This document shows, in pieces, positions 1 through 9,179 of a stretch of DNA of 64,000 nucleotides. Each line of letters opens with the position of its first letter. Position 1 is the stretch's first letter. The stretch lies in assembly GCA_963745205.1 (NCBI GenBank), contig CAVUWX010000001.1:62001-126000 (forward strand), written 5' to 3'. Made by a program: the position numbers and the translations under genes. This DNA comes from Hyphomicrobium_A sp963745205. GTDB lineage: Bacteria > Pseudomonadota > Alphaproteobacteria > Rhizobiales > Hyphomicrobiaceae. Below the pieces are notes generated by a model. That model was not told where the DNA came from and ran no database searches. It saw nothing but the letters and a program-made list of their open reading frames with translations.

Positions 1-75
1 GTGCTCGGCGCAGTTATTACCAAGGTCAACGTCAGCGCAATCGAAGGCAGTCAACACCCATATTACAACCTGTAG
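1..75 (+). CDS. C-terminal tail of a protein, probably an ExoP/Wzc-type polysaccharide copolymerase (partial)
   Basis: Only the last 24 codons before a TAG stop are inside the window. They read VLGAVITKVN followed by a short tail ending HPYYNL. The 'VLGxVxxKVN' strand near the C-terminus followed by a tyrosine-containing tail is what the ATPase domain of bacterial tyrosine kinases and ExoP/Wzc copolymerases looks like. Such a gene would fit here, because the downstream locus has Wzx, Wzy and an export protein but no copolymerase inside the window. The stop lies 14 bases before the next gene, which suggests one operon. Family assignment is an inference from a very short stretch. Confidence 0.45.
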   Translation: MLGAVITKVNVSAIEGSQHPYYNL

Positions 76-89
76 GGAGGTAACTCAGA

Positions 90-932
90 ATGGAAATGGT
101 CTTCTCGGATTCCGGAATGTCCGATAAAATTAAAAATTACTGGACGGAGCGTGCTACGCAAAAGGGGGCTTCGACGCAAGTCACGACGGATGACGTCTAT
201 TTTCGTGAACTTGAAATTGCGAAGTTCAAGGAAAAGATTTCCGCCCTTTCTCTCCCTTTTGGTTCCACTGTAGCTGACATAGGCTGTGGAGATGGTTATT
301 CCACTTTGAGCATCGCCGCCGCTTTCCCAAATCTTCGCTTTGTTGGCATAGATTGTAATGAAAAGATGTTCGCTATCGCTCAGCAAAGACGCTTGGCCCT
401 AGCGGACCTAGCCAACAGGGTCTCGTTCCAGCTCGGAGACGTGCGGTGCCTATCATCATTTCTTAAGGTCGACAAATTCGATGTTATTTTGACTATGCGC
501 TCGCTAATAAATCTTCCGTCCACCAAAGACCAATATGATGCGCTAAGGCAGATCGCTAAGCGCCTCAAAACCGGCGGTCACTATTTTGGTGCAGAGAACT
601 TTATCCAAGGCCAAAACGCTTTCAATCATTTACGTATCGCGATTGGACTTCCCGAAATTCCGATACGATGGCATAATCACTTCTTCGATGAAAGGGAATT
701 TGCAGCAGAAACGAAACAGTTTTTCGACGCATTGACAATAGAAAACTTCGCCAGTTCTTATTATCTCGCAACGCGAGTAATCTATTCCGCCGGGTGTCAT
801 TTAAAAGGAGAAGAACCAGATTATTATCACCCCATTCATCAGGTGGCGGCAAAACTGCCGCCGATCGGCGACTTCTGCCCAATTAAATTGATTAGCATGC
901 GACGCAACCAGCTCGTCGAAGGCAGAAGTTAA
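90..932 (+). CDS. Class I SAM-dependent methyltransferase
   Basis: A 280-residue soluble protein with a Rossmann-fold methyltransferase signature: motif I VADIGCGDGY at residues 61-70, followed by FVGIDCNEKM with the acidic residue that would contact the ribose of S-adenosylmethionine. There is no signal peptide or membrane segment, so it should act in the cytoplasm. The start is set by GGGAGG at 75-80, nine bases upstream of the ATG. It is followed after 31 bases by a sugar epimerase on the same strand, so it probably methylates a nucleotide sugar or glycan precursor. The substrate cannot be read from the sequence; O- or C-methylation are both possible. Confidence 0.85.
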   Translation: MEMVFSDSGMSDKIKNYWTERATQKGASTQVTTDDVYFRELEIAKFKEKISALSLPFGSTVADIGCGDGYSTLSIAAAFPNLRFVGIDCNEKMFAIAQQRRLALADLANRVSFQLGDVRCLSSFLKVDKFDVILTMRSLINLPSTKDQYDALRQIAKRLKTGGHYFGAENFIQGQNAFNHLRIAIGLPEIPIRWHNHFFDEREFAAETKQFFDALTIENFASSYYLATRVIYSAGCHLKGEEPDYYHPIHQVAAKLPPIGDFCPIKLISMRRNQLVEGRS

Positions 933-963
933 TTTAAATAGCCACGTCATTGGAGGTGAGATC

Positions 964-2037
964 ATGCGTATCCTAATTACCGGACACAAAGGTTACATCG
1001 GTAGCGTGATGGTTCCGATGCTGCTCGATGCTGGTCAAGAGGTGGTCGGTCTCGATAGCGATCTCTTTCGGGACTGTACATTCGCTCCAGGCATTTGCAG
1101 CGTTCCGGAGCTGCGGCTGGATATCCGCGATGTCCGGTCGACACACCTGAAGGGGTTCGACGTTGTCATCCATCTCGCGGCGCTCTCCAATGACCCGCTA
1201 AGTGACCTGAACCCCGAGATCACATTCGATATCAACCATGCTGCCGCAGTTCGTTTGGCGCGACTTGCTAAGGATGCTGGCGTCCGGCGTTTCCTGTTCT
1301 CGTCTTCCTGCAGCATCTATGGGAAGGCAGCAGCCGATGACTTGGTCGACGAGATGGCTGTATGCCATCCGATCACGCCCTACACCATCTCGAAGATCCG
1401 TGTTGAGCAAGACCTGGCGAAGCTGGCGGACGACGGATTCAGTCCGACGTTTCTCCGAAACGCGACGGCCTATGGCGTCTCACCGCGCCACAGTTTTGAC
1501 CTTGTCCTAAACAACCTCGTGGCCTGGGCTTATACTAAAGGTCGCGTCTATATTAAGAGCGACGGTTCCGCCTGGCGACCCACCGTCCATGTCGAGGACA
1601 TTTGCCGCGCGTTTCTGGCCGTCCTGACGGCCCCATGCGAGGTAATCCATAACCAGGCGTTCAACGTGGGTAGCACCGACGAAAATTATCGGATTCGCGA
1701 TCTGGCAACGATCGTCCAGGAAGTCGTCTCTGGCGCGCGCGTCGAATATGCGAAGGACGGAGGTCCGGATGCACGGTCGTACCGCGTCGATTTCGGGAAG
1801 ATCCACCGCCTCCTGCCCGAGTTCAAGCCGCGGTGGAACGCCCGTCGTGGGGCCGAGCAGCTCTACGCCGCCTACGCGGGCGCTGGGCTGGTACTCGAGG
1901 ACTTCGAAGGTCGCAAATACAAGCGCATCGACCACCTGAAGCACCTGCTCGCCACCGGCCAGGTGGACGCCACATTGCGCTGGAGGGTGGCGGAGAGTGG
2001 CGCAGCCCAGTCACCTGTAGTTACTGCTCACCTTTGA
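964..2037 (+). CDS. NAD-dependent epimerase/dehydratase (extended SDR), copy 1
   Basis: A 357-residue extended short-chain dehydrogenase. The NAD-binding glycine motif GHKGYIG is at residues 7-13, the serine region SSSCSIYG at 113-120 and the catalytic YTISK (YxxxK) at 140-144. The FNVGSTDENYRI segment is typical of nucleotide-sugar epimerases and dehydratases. It should use a nucleoside-diphosphate sugar, but GalE-type epimerase, dehydratase and reductase activities cannot be separated by motif alone. It is followed by a close paralogue of identical length. Both probably belong to the sugar-precursor pathway of the polysaccharide made by this locus. Confidence 0.85.
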   Translation: MRILITGHKGYIGSVMVPMLLDAGQEVVGLDSDLFRDCTFAPGICSVPELRLDIRDVRSTHLKGFDVVIHLAALSNDPLSDLNPEITFDINHAAAVRLARLAKDAGVRRFLFSSSCSIYGKAAADDLVDEMAVCHPITPYTISKIRVEQDLAKLADDGFSPTFLRNATAYGVSPRHSFDLVLNNLVAWAYTKGRVYIKSDGSAWRPTVHVEDICRAFLAVLTAPCEVIHNQAFNVGSTDENYRIRDLATIVQEVVSGARVEYAKDGGPDARSYRVDFGKIHRLLPEFKPRWNARRGAEQLYAAYAGAGLVLEDFEGRKYKRIDHLKHLLATGQVDATLRWRVAESGAAQSPVVTAHL

Positions 2038-2101
2038 TCACCCAAAGCTCGGTGCCCGATCGCGGGAGCTGGACCCGAGTAAAACAGGAGTTGGAGTGTC
2101 C

Positions 2102-3169
2102 ATGAAAGTCCTTGTTACCGGTCATCTTGGTTACATCGGTTGTGTGATGGTGCCGATGCTTCTGGAGAGGGGCCACGAAGTCACTGGTTGCGACAGCGAT
2201 CTTTATCAACGGTGCACCTACGAAGAGGGTGGGCCGCTGACACTGGTTCCTTCGTTGCGCAAAGACGTGCGTGACGTGTCCGCGGGCGACTTAAACGGGG
2301 TCGACGCCGTCATTCATCTTGCAGCGCTTTCCAATGATCCTCTCGGCAATCTCGATCCGGCTGTCACTTACGAAATCAACCATTTGGCCAGTGTTCGTGT
2401 CGCCGAGCAAGCCAAGAAGGCCGGGGTCGCACGTTTCCTGCTTGCTTCCTCATGTAGCAACTATGGGCTTGCCGGTGAGGACCTCATCGACGAGGCTGGT
2501 GCCCTAAATCCAGTGACGGCGTACGGACAGTCGAAGGTATGGGCCGAGCGCGACATTTCGCGGATGGCTGGGCATGGTTTCTGTCCGGTTTTCATGCGTC
2601 CCGCGACGGCCTACGGCCTCTCCCCGCGAATGCGCTTCGACATCGTGCTAAACAATCTCGTGGCGTGGGCGGTCACGAAGGGCGTGATCTTGCTCAAATC
2701 CGACGGGACACCTTGGCGTCCGATTGTGCACATCGAGGATATTTCGCGCGCATTCATTGCCGCTCTCGAGGCACCGGAGCAACTCGTGTTCAATCAGGCC
2801 TTCAACGTGGGCCAGACCGCCCACAATTACCGAATTCGCGAAATCGCAGAAATTGTAGCCGATCTCGTGCCGGGCTGCCGGCTCGATTTCGCAGCCGATG
2901 CCGGACCTGACGCACGGTCTTATCGCGTTAGCTTTGATAAAATCGCCCGCACGCTGCCAGCCTTCAAGCCAAAATGGGATGCCCGCATGGGAGCTGAACA
3001 GCTGTATGCCGCCTATCGCAAGTCCTCTCTTACGCTCGAGGAGTTCGAGGGGCCGCGGTATCAGCGGATCGGCCATATCAAGAAGCTCATGGCGGACGGC
3101 GTGATCGACGGGAATTTGCGCCAAATCAGCCGCATGCCCCCCACGCGCGCGCCCGCAGCGGCCGAGTAA
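2102..3169 (+). CDS. NAD-dependent epimerase/dehydratase (extended SDR), copy 2
   Basis: Tandem paralogue of the preceding gene; most of the length aligns without gaps. It has GHLGYIG near the N-terminus, SSCSNYG in the serine region and YGQSK as the catalytic tetrad. ATG at 2102 aligns with the start of copy 1 and has GGAG five bases upstream; a GTG two codons earlier is an alternative start. The two copies differ in the residues around the catalytic serine and tyrosine (SIYG against SNYG, YTISK against YGQSK), so they may act on different intermediates of one pathway rather than being redundant. Confidence 0.85.
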   Translation: MKVLVTGHLGYIGCVMVPMLLERGHEVTGCDSDLYQRCTYEEGGPLTLVPSLRKDVRDVSAGDLNGVDAVIHLAALSNDPLGNLDPAVTYEINHLASVRVAEQAKKAGVARFLLASSCSNYGLAGEDLIDEAGALNPVTAYGQSKVWAERDISRMAGHGFCPVFMRPATAYGLSPRMRFDIVLNNLVAWAVTKGVILLKSDGTPWRPIVHIEDISRAFIAALEAPEQLVFNQAFNVGQTAHNYRIREIAEIVADLVPGCRLDFAADAGPDARSYRVSFDKIARTLPAFKPKWDARMGAEQLYAAYRKSSLTLEEFEGPRYQRIGHIKKLMADGVIDGNLRQISRMPPTRAPAAAE

Positions 3170-3302
3170 ATACCATTTTCAGTGGTCCGGTCGCTTGTCG
3201 TCATGTCGCTGCCGCCCTCCATTGCAGCTTCGCTGGGTAATGAGGTGAGCTCACTGCTGGTAATTCATCAAATTCGAATTCCATCAGCGCTGGACTGAAC
3301 CA

Positions 3303-4262
3303 ATGGCAAAGATCGATATCGCGATACCGAACTATCAATACGGCGAATATATTCGAGACTGCATAAAGAGTGTGCTCCAACAGGGTGTCTCGGATCTGCG
3401 AGTGCTCATCATCGATAATGCCTCGACCGACGACAGCGTGGATGTGGCGCGCAGCCTGATCGAGATCGATCCGCGGATCTCACTGAGGGTACATGAAAAG
3501 AATTTGGGCATGCATGCCTCCCTTAATGAGGCTGTAGACTGGGCGTCTGGGGAATATTTTCTAATCCTATGTGCGGATGACATATTAACGCCGGGCTTTC
3601 TGCAACGGTCAATAGACCTGATGGATCAGAACCCGCGCACGAGTTTTTGCTATGGTTCCGAGGTCCCGTTCAAGACGAAAGATCCCCTGCCCAAGCTGCC
3701 GCAACGTACACAACCCACAGCGCGCATCGAACGAGGGGTCGACTTTATCGAGGCGCGATATCTTGAAGCGGAGAGGAGAATATCGTGCGGCACCGTGCTA
3801 GTGCGCACCGACATGCAGAAGTTGGCGGGGCACTATCGTGCGGAATTAGGTGTTACCACTGACTTAGAACTTCTTCTGCGCTTAGCGCTTTTCGGGGACG
3901 TCATTTTTTCCAACATTGTGCACGCATACCGTCGGCTGCATTCATTAAATTATTCTTCGCCAATGCAAAGTGAACGGAGCAACGAACTCGTTTTAAGGGC
4001 GGCGGCTCTGACGAGCTTTATCAATGGCGAGGGCCGCGGTCTTGCCAACGCTGCGGCTTTGCATAAGCGCATGAAAAAGCGGCTTGCGGCTAGAGCATAT
4101 TGGTGGGGTGTCCGTGATTTGTTCGAAAGGCGATGGCACAATGCCGCGACATGTCTGCGATATGCGGTGGGCCTCTCGCCGCTGACCACAATTGTACCGC
4201 CGGTCGACTTTTTGTTCCGCGCGGAAGGCCCAATTGTCCGTCAATTTTCCAGGACGTCGTGA
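3303..4262 (+). CDS. Family 2 glycosyltransferase
   Basis: A 319-residue GT-A fold transferase. The N-terminus has IDIAIPNYQYGEYI, then IIDNASTDDS (nucleotide-sugar binding) and CADDIL, the DxD-type metal-binding motif, around residue 93. No signal peptide is seen and no strong transmembrane helix, so it should add a sugar to an undecaprenyl-linked acceptor at the inner face of the membrane. It is the last gene of the plus-strand run that starts at the window edge. The donor and the linkage are not predictable from the sequence. Confidence 0.85.
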   Translation: MAKIDIAIPNYQYGEYIRDCIKSVLQQGVSDLRVLIIDNASTDDSVDVARSLIEIDPRISLRVHEKNLGMHASLNEAVDWASGEYFLILCADDILTPGFLQRSIDLMDQNPRTSFCYGSEVPFKTKDPLPKLPQRTQPTARIERGVDFIEARYLEAERRISCGTVLVRTDMQKLAGHYRAELGVTTDLELLLRLALFGDVIFSNIVHAYRRLHSLNYSSPMQSERSNELVLRAAALTSFINGEGRGLANAAALHKRMKKRLAARAYWWGVRDLFERRWHNAATCLRYAVGLSPLTTIVPPVDFLFRAEGPIVRQFSRTS

Positions 4263-4508
4263 CTTGCAGCACACGAGCCGTGGAGTGCTGGGGGGCTGAC
4301 CGTGGCAGCCAAGTGGCCCCGACTACGGTAGTCACGTTTGGTGCGCATAAGGCTACACTCAAACCGGCGTTGCAGCCATTGCCAGGCAAGTGACTGCGAG
4401 CGCCATAACCAACGAGACGAACTGGGATCTCTACGTCCACCCGTGCCGCGGCGTTGTTGTTGGGCTGAAGTCCGATGCGGGCTTCGCACCGCGCCAATTT
4501 CGCCGAGC

Positions 4509-5513
4509 CTAGTCGATTTGGTACGGATAGGCGAGTAGACCCAGCCGAGGGGCCATCCGCTTGAACCACCATGCCGTGCGCAGGAACGGCCATTCGATCA
4601 CTGCGTGGGCATAGTCCAAGATCGTAGGCCGCACAGAGGCCGCGCGCAGCCAATTCCGATGTTGCTCCACGAGCCTGAACTTTCTCTGCGTCGCCCAATG
4701 CAACAGGTGGAGGTAGTAGCAGCGCAAGTATCGAGCCCGGCATTTCAAATACTCAGTTTCCGTATCAAACACGGTCGGCCCCCAGCGGTCAATGAGTTGC
4801 AGAAATGACCAAATGTCCTGCTTATTCGGGTTCAACTCGGTCAACTGCACGCTTCCAGGCCAGCGTGTGATCGTGAGCGGCTCATGCACGTAAGCGCAGC
4901 TGCCCTGCGAGAGGACGCGCATAACCGCATCTACGTCGGTGCAAAGTAGTCTCACGCCGTGATGTTCGGTGTCATAGAAGTTTTTCGGGATTCCGCCGGA
5001 CGGGTATCGGAAAAGGCAGTGCACATAAGGAAAGTCAATTTCCATAAGCAGGGTGCCACGTACGAGAGACCGACCGTCAAACACTGAGCGGTCGGGTGGC
5101 AGATCAGTCCCATGCAGAGACGTATTTACCCACTCCTGACAGCCAATGACGCCGGCGTGGGGATTTTGCTCGCCTAGCGCGACCATCTTTTCAATGCATT
5201 GCGGGACGATCAAGTCGTCGGCCGCCAGCACGCGGAAGTAGGATACCCCGCTCGGAACGAGTTCTAAAGCCGCGTTCCAATTTTCAATATGAGACAGTGT
5301 GGCAGCGTTTCGCCTTGTGATCAGGGGGACCCGGCAGCCCCTGAAGCGGGCAATGATTTCGGGTGTGGCATCGGTGCTGGCGTTGTCGAGCACACAGTGT
5401 ACCAGATTGGGGTAGGTTTGGGCCTGCACGCACTCCATGGTCTCTGCGAGAAAGCGGGCGCCATTGTAAACTGGCGTGGCAATCGCGACGAGGGGAACAC
5501 GGCTATCTGACAT
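4509..5513 (-). CDS. Family 2 glycosyltransferase (paralogue of the gene at 14.6 kb)
   Basis: A 334-residue GT2 enzyme. It has VAIATPVYNGARFL at the N-terminus, LDNASTDATP for donor binding and LAADDLIVPQCIEKM as the DxD region. ATG at 5513 is preferred over the upstream GTG because AGGT lies seven bases before it. The protein is a clear paralogue of the GT2 encoded at 14572-15624 on the same strand: the N-terminus, the DxD region and the LQLIDRWGP(T/S)(V/A)FDTE segment are shared. The two copies delimit a block of about 10 kb holding Wzy and three GT4 genes. Confidence 0.85.
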   Translation of the reverse strand: MSDSRVPLVAIATPVYNGARFLAETMECVQAQTYPNLVHCVLDNASTDATPEIIARFRGCRVPLITRRNAATLSHIENWNAALELVPSGVSYFRVLAADDLIVPQCIEKMVALGEQNPHAGVIGCQEWVNTSLHGTDLPPDRSVFDGRSLVRGTLLMEIDFPYVHCLFRYPSGGIPKNFYDTEHHGVRLLCTDVDAVMRVLSQGSCAYVHEPLTITRWPGSVQLTELNPNKQDIWSFLQLIDRWGPTVFDTETEYLKCRARYLRCYYLHLLHWATQRKFRLVEQHRNWLRAASVRPTILDYAHAVIEWPFLRTAWWFKRMAPRLGLLAYPYQID

Positions 5514-5837
5514 CACTATTACCTGTCATAGGTTGGGCCAGCCCGCGCCGGGACCGGCGCCCTGGGCCGAGTTTCTATCGCCGGCCCCGGGGGTACACAA
5601 TCGTCCAATGAGCGAGGGAGCATATCCGGAAGAAGTACTTGGCTTAATCTTAAGGCGGCACGGTGCAATGGCGGTGATTTGCGAAAAATGTTGGTCAGTC
5701 TGTCGAGCCGGGGTTGGCCTGCACGTCAACCGATCCGGTGGTACAAGAAAAAGATACTGTCTGCGCGAGGGAAGGTCGAAGCGAGCGGTAATGCCGCGGC
5801 AGAAGATCAACTTGAGCGCGCCCATGAAAAGGTGCGC

Positions 5838-6126
5838 GAAGTTATCGCGACAACGGGTTGTTCGTCAGGAGCTCGGCACCATTCCCTCCAAGGCGGCCCC
5901 CGATATCGTCAACCACACGATGCCGCCGAGAAGCCGGGCTCCTTGCACACGGCGATCCGTCAAGGCAATCACGGACGCGGTCGAATTGTTCGAGTAAAAC
6001 CACCACCCACCTTATCATCCCCTTCGCCCCAAACAATTCTCAGTCGAGCGCTTCGACCGCGAGGTCCTCAAGGCCTTCGCTGCAAGCAGCGGCCCTGCAC
6101 CGATGCAATCAGGCGTGGGCTTGCAG
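5838..6126 (+). pseudogene. Remnant of a GT4 glycosyltransferase C-terminus joined to a piece resembling exoF
   Basis: Translated in one frame the segment reads SVKAITDAVELFE then a stop, followed by QFSVERFDREVLKAF; after a shift of frame it reads AALHRCNQAWA. These match the C-terminus of the intact GT4 gene at 24020-25288 (TVKAIRDAVELFE, RFSVERFDREILTAF, VALHRGNRVWA). The DNA at 5959-5993 agrees with the gene copy at 24177-24211 (opposite strand) at 32 of 35 positions. Just upstream, 21 bases at 5838-5858 are identical to 26340-26360 inside the exoF-like gene. So this gap is a decayed patchwork of duplicated polysaccharide genes. The part at 5514-5837 shows nothing recognisable. Confidence 0.75.
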
Positions 6127-7254
6127 TTCTTCTGATAAAGCCAAGTTACCCCCATACGATGGCGAGACACCGTCCGCTAGTGCCATGAGCTCGAGGTAGA
6201 GTTCGGCAGACTTTTGCCAGCTGAAGTGCTTAGCTCTCAATCGGCCCTTCGCCACGAGTTGAGAGCGCAGAGGTTCGTTGTCGCGTAGCCGAATGATTTG
6301 CTGGAACCAGGCTTCCGGGTCGGTGGGTGAAGCAAACAGCGTTGCCTCTCCACAGACCTCCGGCAGGCTCGCTCGGTCTGTCGCAATTACCGGACACCCC
6401 AAGGCCATGGCCTCCAGCGGCGGTAGTCCGAAGCCCTCCGTAAAGGAAGGAAAGGCGAGGCAGAATGAATCTACAAGTAAGGCCGCGAGCTCATCATCGG
6501 ACAACCCGCCGAGCCATATAATGTTATTTGCTGCCGGGCTGATCCCGCTGGCATTGAAAACGCGCGCATTATTAATCCCGGCAACCGCAATCTTCAATCC
6601 CGCGGCCGCCAACTTGGGGGCGAGGCCAAGCACGAGCCCAATGTTCTTGTGCGGCGCAAGGCTCCCGATGAGAACCACCGTATTGGGATCGGCGGCCGAT
6701 CGCGTCTTCTGTGAGTGCCGGGGCTTCCATCTTAGCGCGTGCTCGTGGCCGTTGGGGATAACTTTGATCTTGTTGGCCGAAGCGACGCCATAGCTGACGA
6801 GCTGATCCGCAGAGAAACAAGAGACGGTCGCGATCGCGTTGGCTGATCGGCCGAGCCTGGGCAAGAGCGCACGATAAAGCGTGCGAAACTGCAGCGAGTA
6901 GCTAGCTGGATACAGCCGCGTGTTGAGGTCGTGAACGCAGACAATGTGCTTCGAAAGCGCGATGGGACCGGTATTGCAGAGGCTGATGAGGCCTCCGGAG
7001 AGGCTTTGTGGCAGCACGAGTTGTTCCCACAAATGTCCGCGCGCACCTATCACAACCCGGGTCCGTATGCGACGGAGAGGGAGCTCAATCGTCTGGCCCT
7101 TGGGAACGAGGAGCTCGATCTGGAGCATGCTTGCGAGCGGGTGACCATTTGTGAGGAGCACATCCAGGGCTCGCACAATTTCACAGGCATAGCGCTGCAC
7201 CCCGGTCGAGGGTTGGCTAAGGAATCGACCGTTGATGCTCCAGTGTCTTGCCAT
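6109..7254 (-). CDS. Family 4 glycosyltransferase
   Basis: A 381-residue GT-B fold transferase with the GT1/GT4 C-terminal domain: GSLAPHKN for the phosphate loop, FTEGFGLPPLEAMALG containing the E-x7-E motif, and LPEVCGEATLF after it. The N-terminus WSINGRFLSQPSTGVQRYA is the glycine-rich acceptor-side region. It probably transfers a sugar from a nucleotide donor to the lipid-linked repeat unit in the cytoplasm. It resembles the GT4 at 10615-11997, which has the same INGxF...PTGVxRYA start. The last bases overlap the GT4 remnant on the other strand. Confidence 0.88.
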   Translation of the reverse strand: MARHWSINGRFLSQPSTGVQRYACEIVRALDVLLTNGHPLASMLQIELLVPKGQTIELPLRRIRTRVVIGARGHLWEQLVLPQSLSGGLISLCNTGPIALSKHIVCVHDLNTRLYPASYSLQFRTLYRALLPRLGRSANAIATVSCFSADQLVSYGVASANKIKVIPNGHEHALRWKPRHSQKTRSAADPNTVVLIGSLAPHKNIGLVLGLAPKLAAAGLKIAVAGINNARVFNASGISPAANNIIWLGGLSDDELAALLVDSFCLAFPSFTEGFGLPPLEAMALGCPVIATDRASLPEVCGEATLFASPTDPEAWFQQIIRLRDNEPLRSQLVAKGRLRAKHFSWQKSAELYLELMALADGVSPSYGGNLALSEELQAHA

Positions 7255-7587
7255 CGACGCCTAACCAGAACCGTTCCGTAGTTGCGCCTACGGGGTCTCA
7301 CGGCTTTCGCAGACTATGCACCCGAAAGATCTCATTAGTGCAAGAGGACCGCCTGGGGCTAGGTCGAGCAAAGAACGAAACAGTAAATCGGTGAACGCAT
7401 TCGAAAGTGGTAGCCTTCGAAGTAATCCTTTCTGAGGCCCCATGTGAAGGGCGAAACCTCAAGCCAGACGGTGGCGTTTGGCGCGGGGCTGGCTTAGTTT
7501 AACCTGCAGAGCCGCGTGGACCACATCCTTAGTTTCCGCCGCACGATCGGTTGCTCATGCTTTCTCGAGCGAAGTGTAGGTTGCAAG

Positions 7588-9057
7588 ATGCGTAACGCTA
7601 TATTTGCACTTCTCACTTGGATTTTGGTTTTCTCTGCTGCCTCAGTGCGCGCCCGCGCAGACCTTTTCTTGGGGATAAACGGTCATCCGTTCACAGCCTA
7701 TCCTGGCGTCACGATTGAGCAGCAGCTCGATTACCTTGTAGATCTTGGGTTGAAGTCTTACCGGGTGAACATTGCGGATGCGAACGCCGCCGGAAGGCTC
7801 GCAAAACTGATCGCCGCGGCTAAGCCTCGCGGTATTGAGATCCTGCCCGTTCTCACCCCGGGATTCGACCTCGATAAGGAAACACCAACAGACCTCTACA
7901 GAAAGGCCTTTGAGCTCGCAGAGGCACTCGTCTCGCGCTTCAAAGACGACATACGTGTTTGGGAGCTCGGCAATGAGTTGGAGAACTACGCGATCATCAG
8001 GGCTTGCGAGAGGCAAGATGACGGCGTCCAGTACAACTGCACCTGGGGCCCCGCGGGGGGCGTTGGAGAACTCGACTATTTTGGCCCTCGCTGGAAAAAA
8101 GTCAGCGCCGTACTGAAGGGGCTCTCGGATGGCACCGTCTCAGTTGACCCCACCATTCGAAAGGCCATGGGTACGGCCGGTTGGGGGCACGTGGGCGCGT
8201 TTGCGCGAATGCAGAAAGACGGCATCCGCTGGGACATTTCCGTTTGGCACATGTACGGTCAAGATCCCGAAGCGGCATTCAAACAGATCTCCGGATACAA
8301 ACGCCCAATCTGGGTGACCGAGTTTAATCAGCCCCTGGGAAGCAAAGAGAGCGAGCAAAAGCAAGCGGAAGGGCTTGCGAGTTGGATCACGCGGTTAAGG
8401 GAACTCTCAGGCACCTACAAAGTTGAGGCGGCGCACCTCTACGAGCTCATGGATGAGAGCTATTGGGCACCCAACTTTGAAGCCGTCATGGGGCTTGTCC
8501 GACTCGATAGCGATGGGAAGGGTAGCTGGAAGCCTGGACGACCGAAGATTGCCTACTTCACGGTGAGGGATATGGTTCGTGGCAATGGGGCGGCACCTTT
8601 GACTGTCGCGCAGCAGGCTGTCTCATCGAGGCTGGCGAAGCCGATCCCGGAGCAGCGCAACTGCGATCTCGAAGCGTTCAAGAGCACTAGCGAGGTTAGC
8701 CCGCGTCAGCGCGTCGCATACGCTTACTGCCTTGTGCTTGGTCGTGCTGTCGATGGCTTCGGCCTTCAGAGCTATGCCGCGGCACTCGACAAGGGGGCGA
8801 CTATCCCGCAGCTGCTCCTTGAACTGGCGATATCCGAGGAATTCCGGCAGAAGTATTCGGTTTCCAAGCTGAGCAATTTGGAGTTCGTGAATCTACTTTA
8901 CAAATTGCTGCTAGATCGTGAGCCGGACGCGAGCGGATTGAAGAGTTATGTCGCGGGGCTGGACAGTGAGGTCTTGACCCGCGTCCAGTTCGCAAGTGCA
9001 CTCTTCAGCTCAGGCGAGTTCCGAACCCGGCATGAGTTGCTGTTTACTGGTGGCTAA
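7588..9057 (+). CDS. Secreted glycoside hydrolase-like protein with C-terminal DUF4214 domain
   Basis: The protein is 489 residues from ATG 7588, chosen because a clean signal peptide follows at once (MRNAIFALLTWILVFSAASV, cleavage near ARA-DL). The central part is a TIM-barrel hydrolase of the clan A type, with VWELGNELEN (likely acid/base Glu) and PIWVTEFNQP (likely nucleophile Glu). The C-terminal 120 residues hold two repeats of the type YxxxLxRxxDxxGxxxY...L, ending SxEFR, which is DUF4214, often found in exported polysaccharide-related proteins. It lies alone on the plus strand inside a minus-strand glycosyltransferase block. It probably trims or releases the polysaccharide made here; the exact GH family is not certain. 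Confidence 0.75.
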   Translation: MRNAIFALLTWILVFSAASVRARADLFLGINGHPFTAYPGVTIEQQLDYLVDLGLKSYRVNIADANAAGRLAKLIAAAKPRGIEILPVLTPGFDLDKETPTDLYRKAFELAEALVSRFKDDIRVWELGNELENYAIIRACERQDDGVQYNCTWGPAGGVGELDYFGPRWKKVSAVLKGLSDGTVSVDPTIRKAMGTAGWGHVGAFARMQKDGIRWDISVWHMYGQDPEAAFKQISGYKRPIWVTEFNQPLGSKESEQKQAEGLASWITRLRELSGTYKVEAAHLYELMDESYWAPNFEAVMGLVRLDSDGKGSWKPGRPKIAYFTVRDMVRGNGAAPLTVAQQAVSSRLAKPIPEQRNCDLEAFKSTSEVSPRQRVAYAYCLVLGRAVDGFGLQSYAAALDKGATIPQLLLELAISEEFRQKYSVSKLSNLEFVNLLYKLLLDREPDASGLKSYVAGLDSEVLTRVQFASALFSSGEFRTRHELLFTGG

Positions 9058-9179
9058 GCGCATTATTGAGCGCAGCCGCGTCTGGGCCATTGCAAAATCG
9101 CATTATTAACTCCGCCCAGCCACGTTTCGACGCACAAGTGGCTGCACGCCTTCCATATTGAATTTGGTCAATGACTGGG

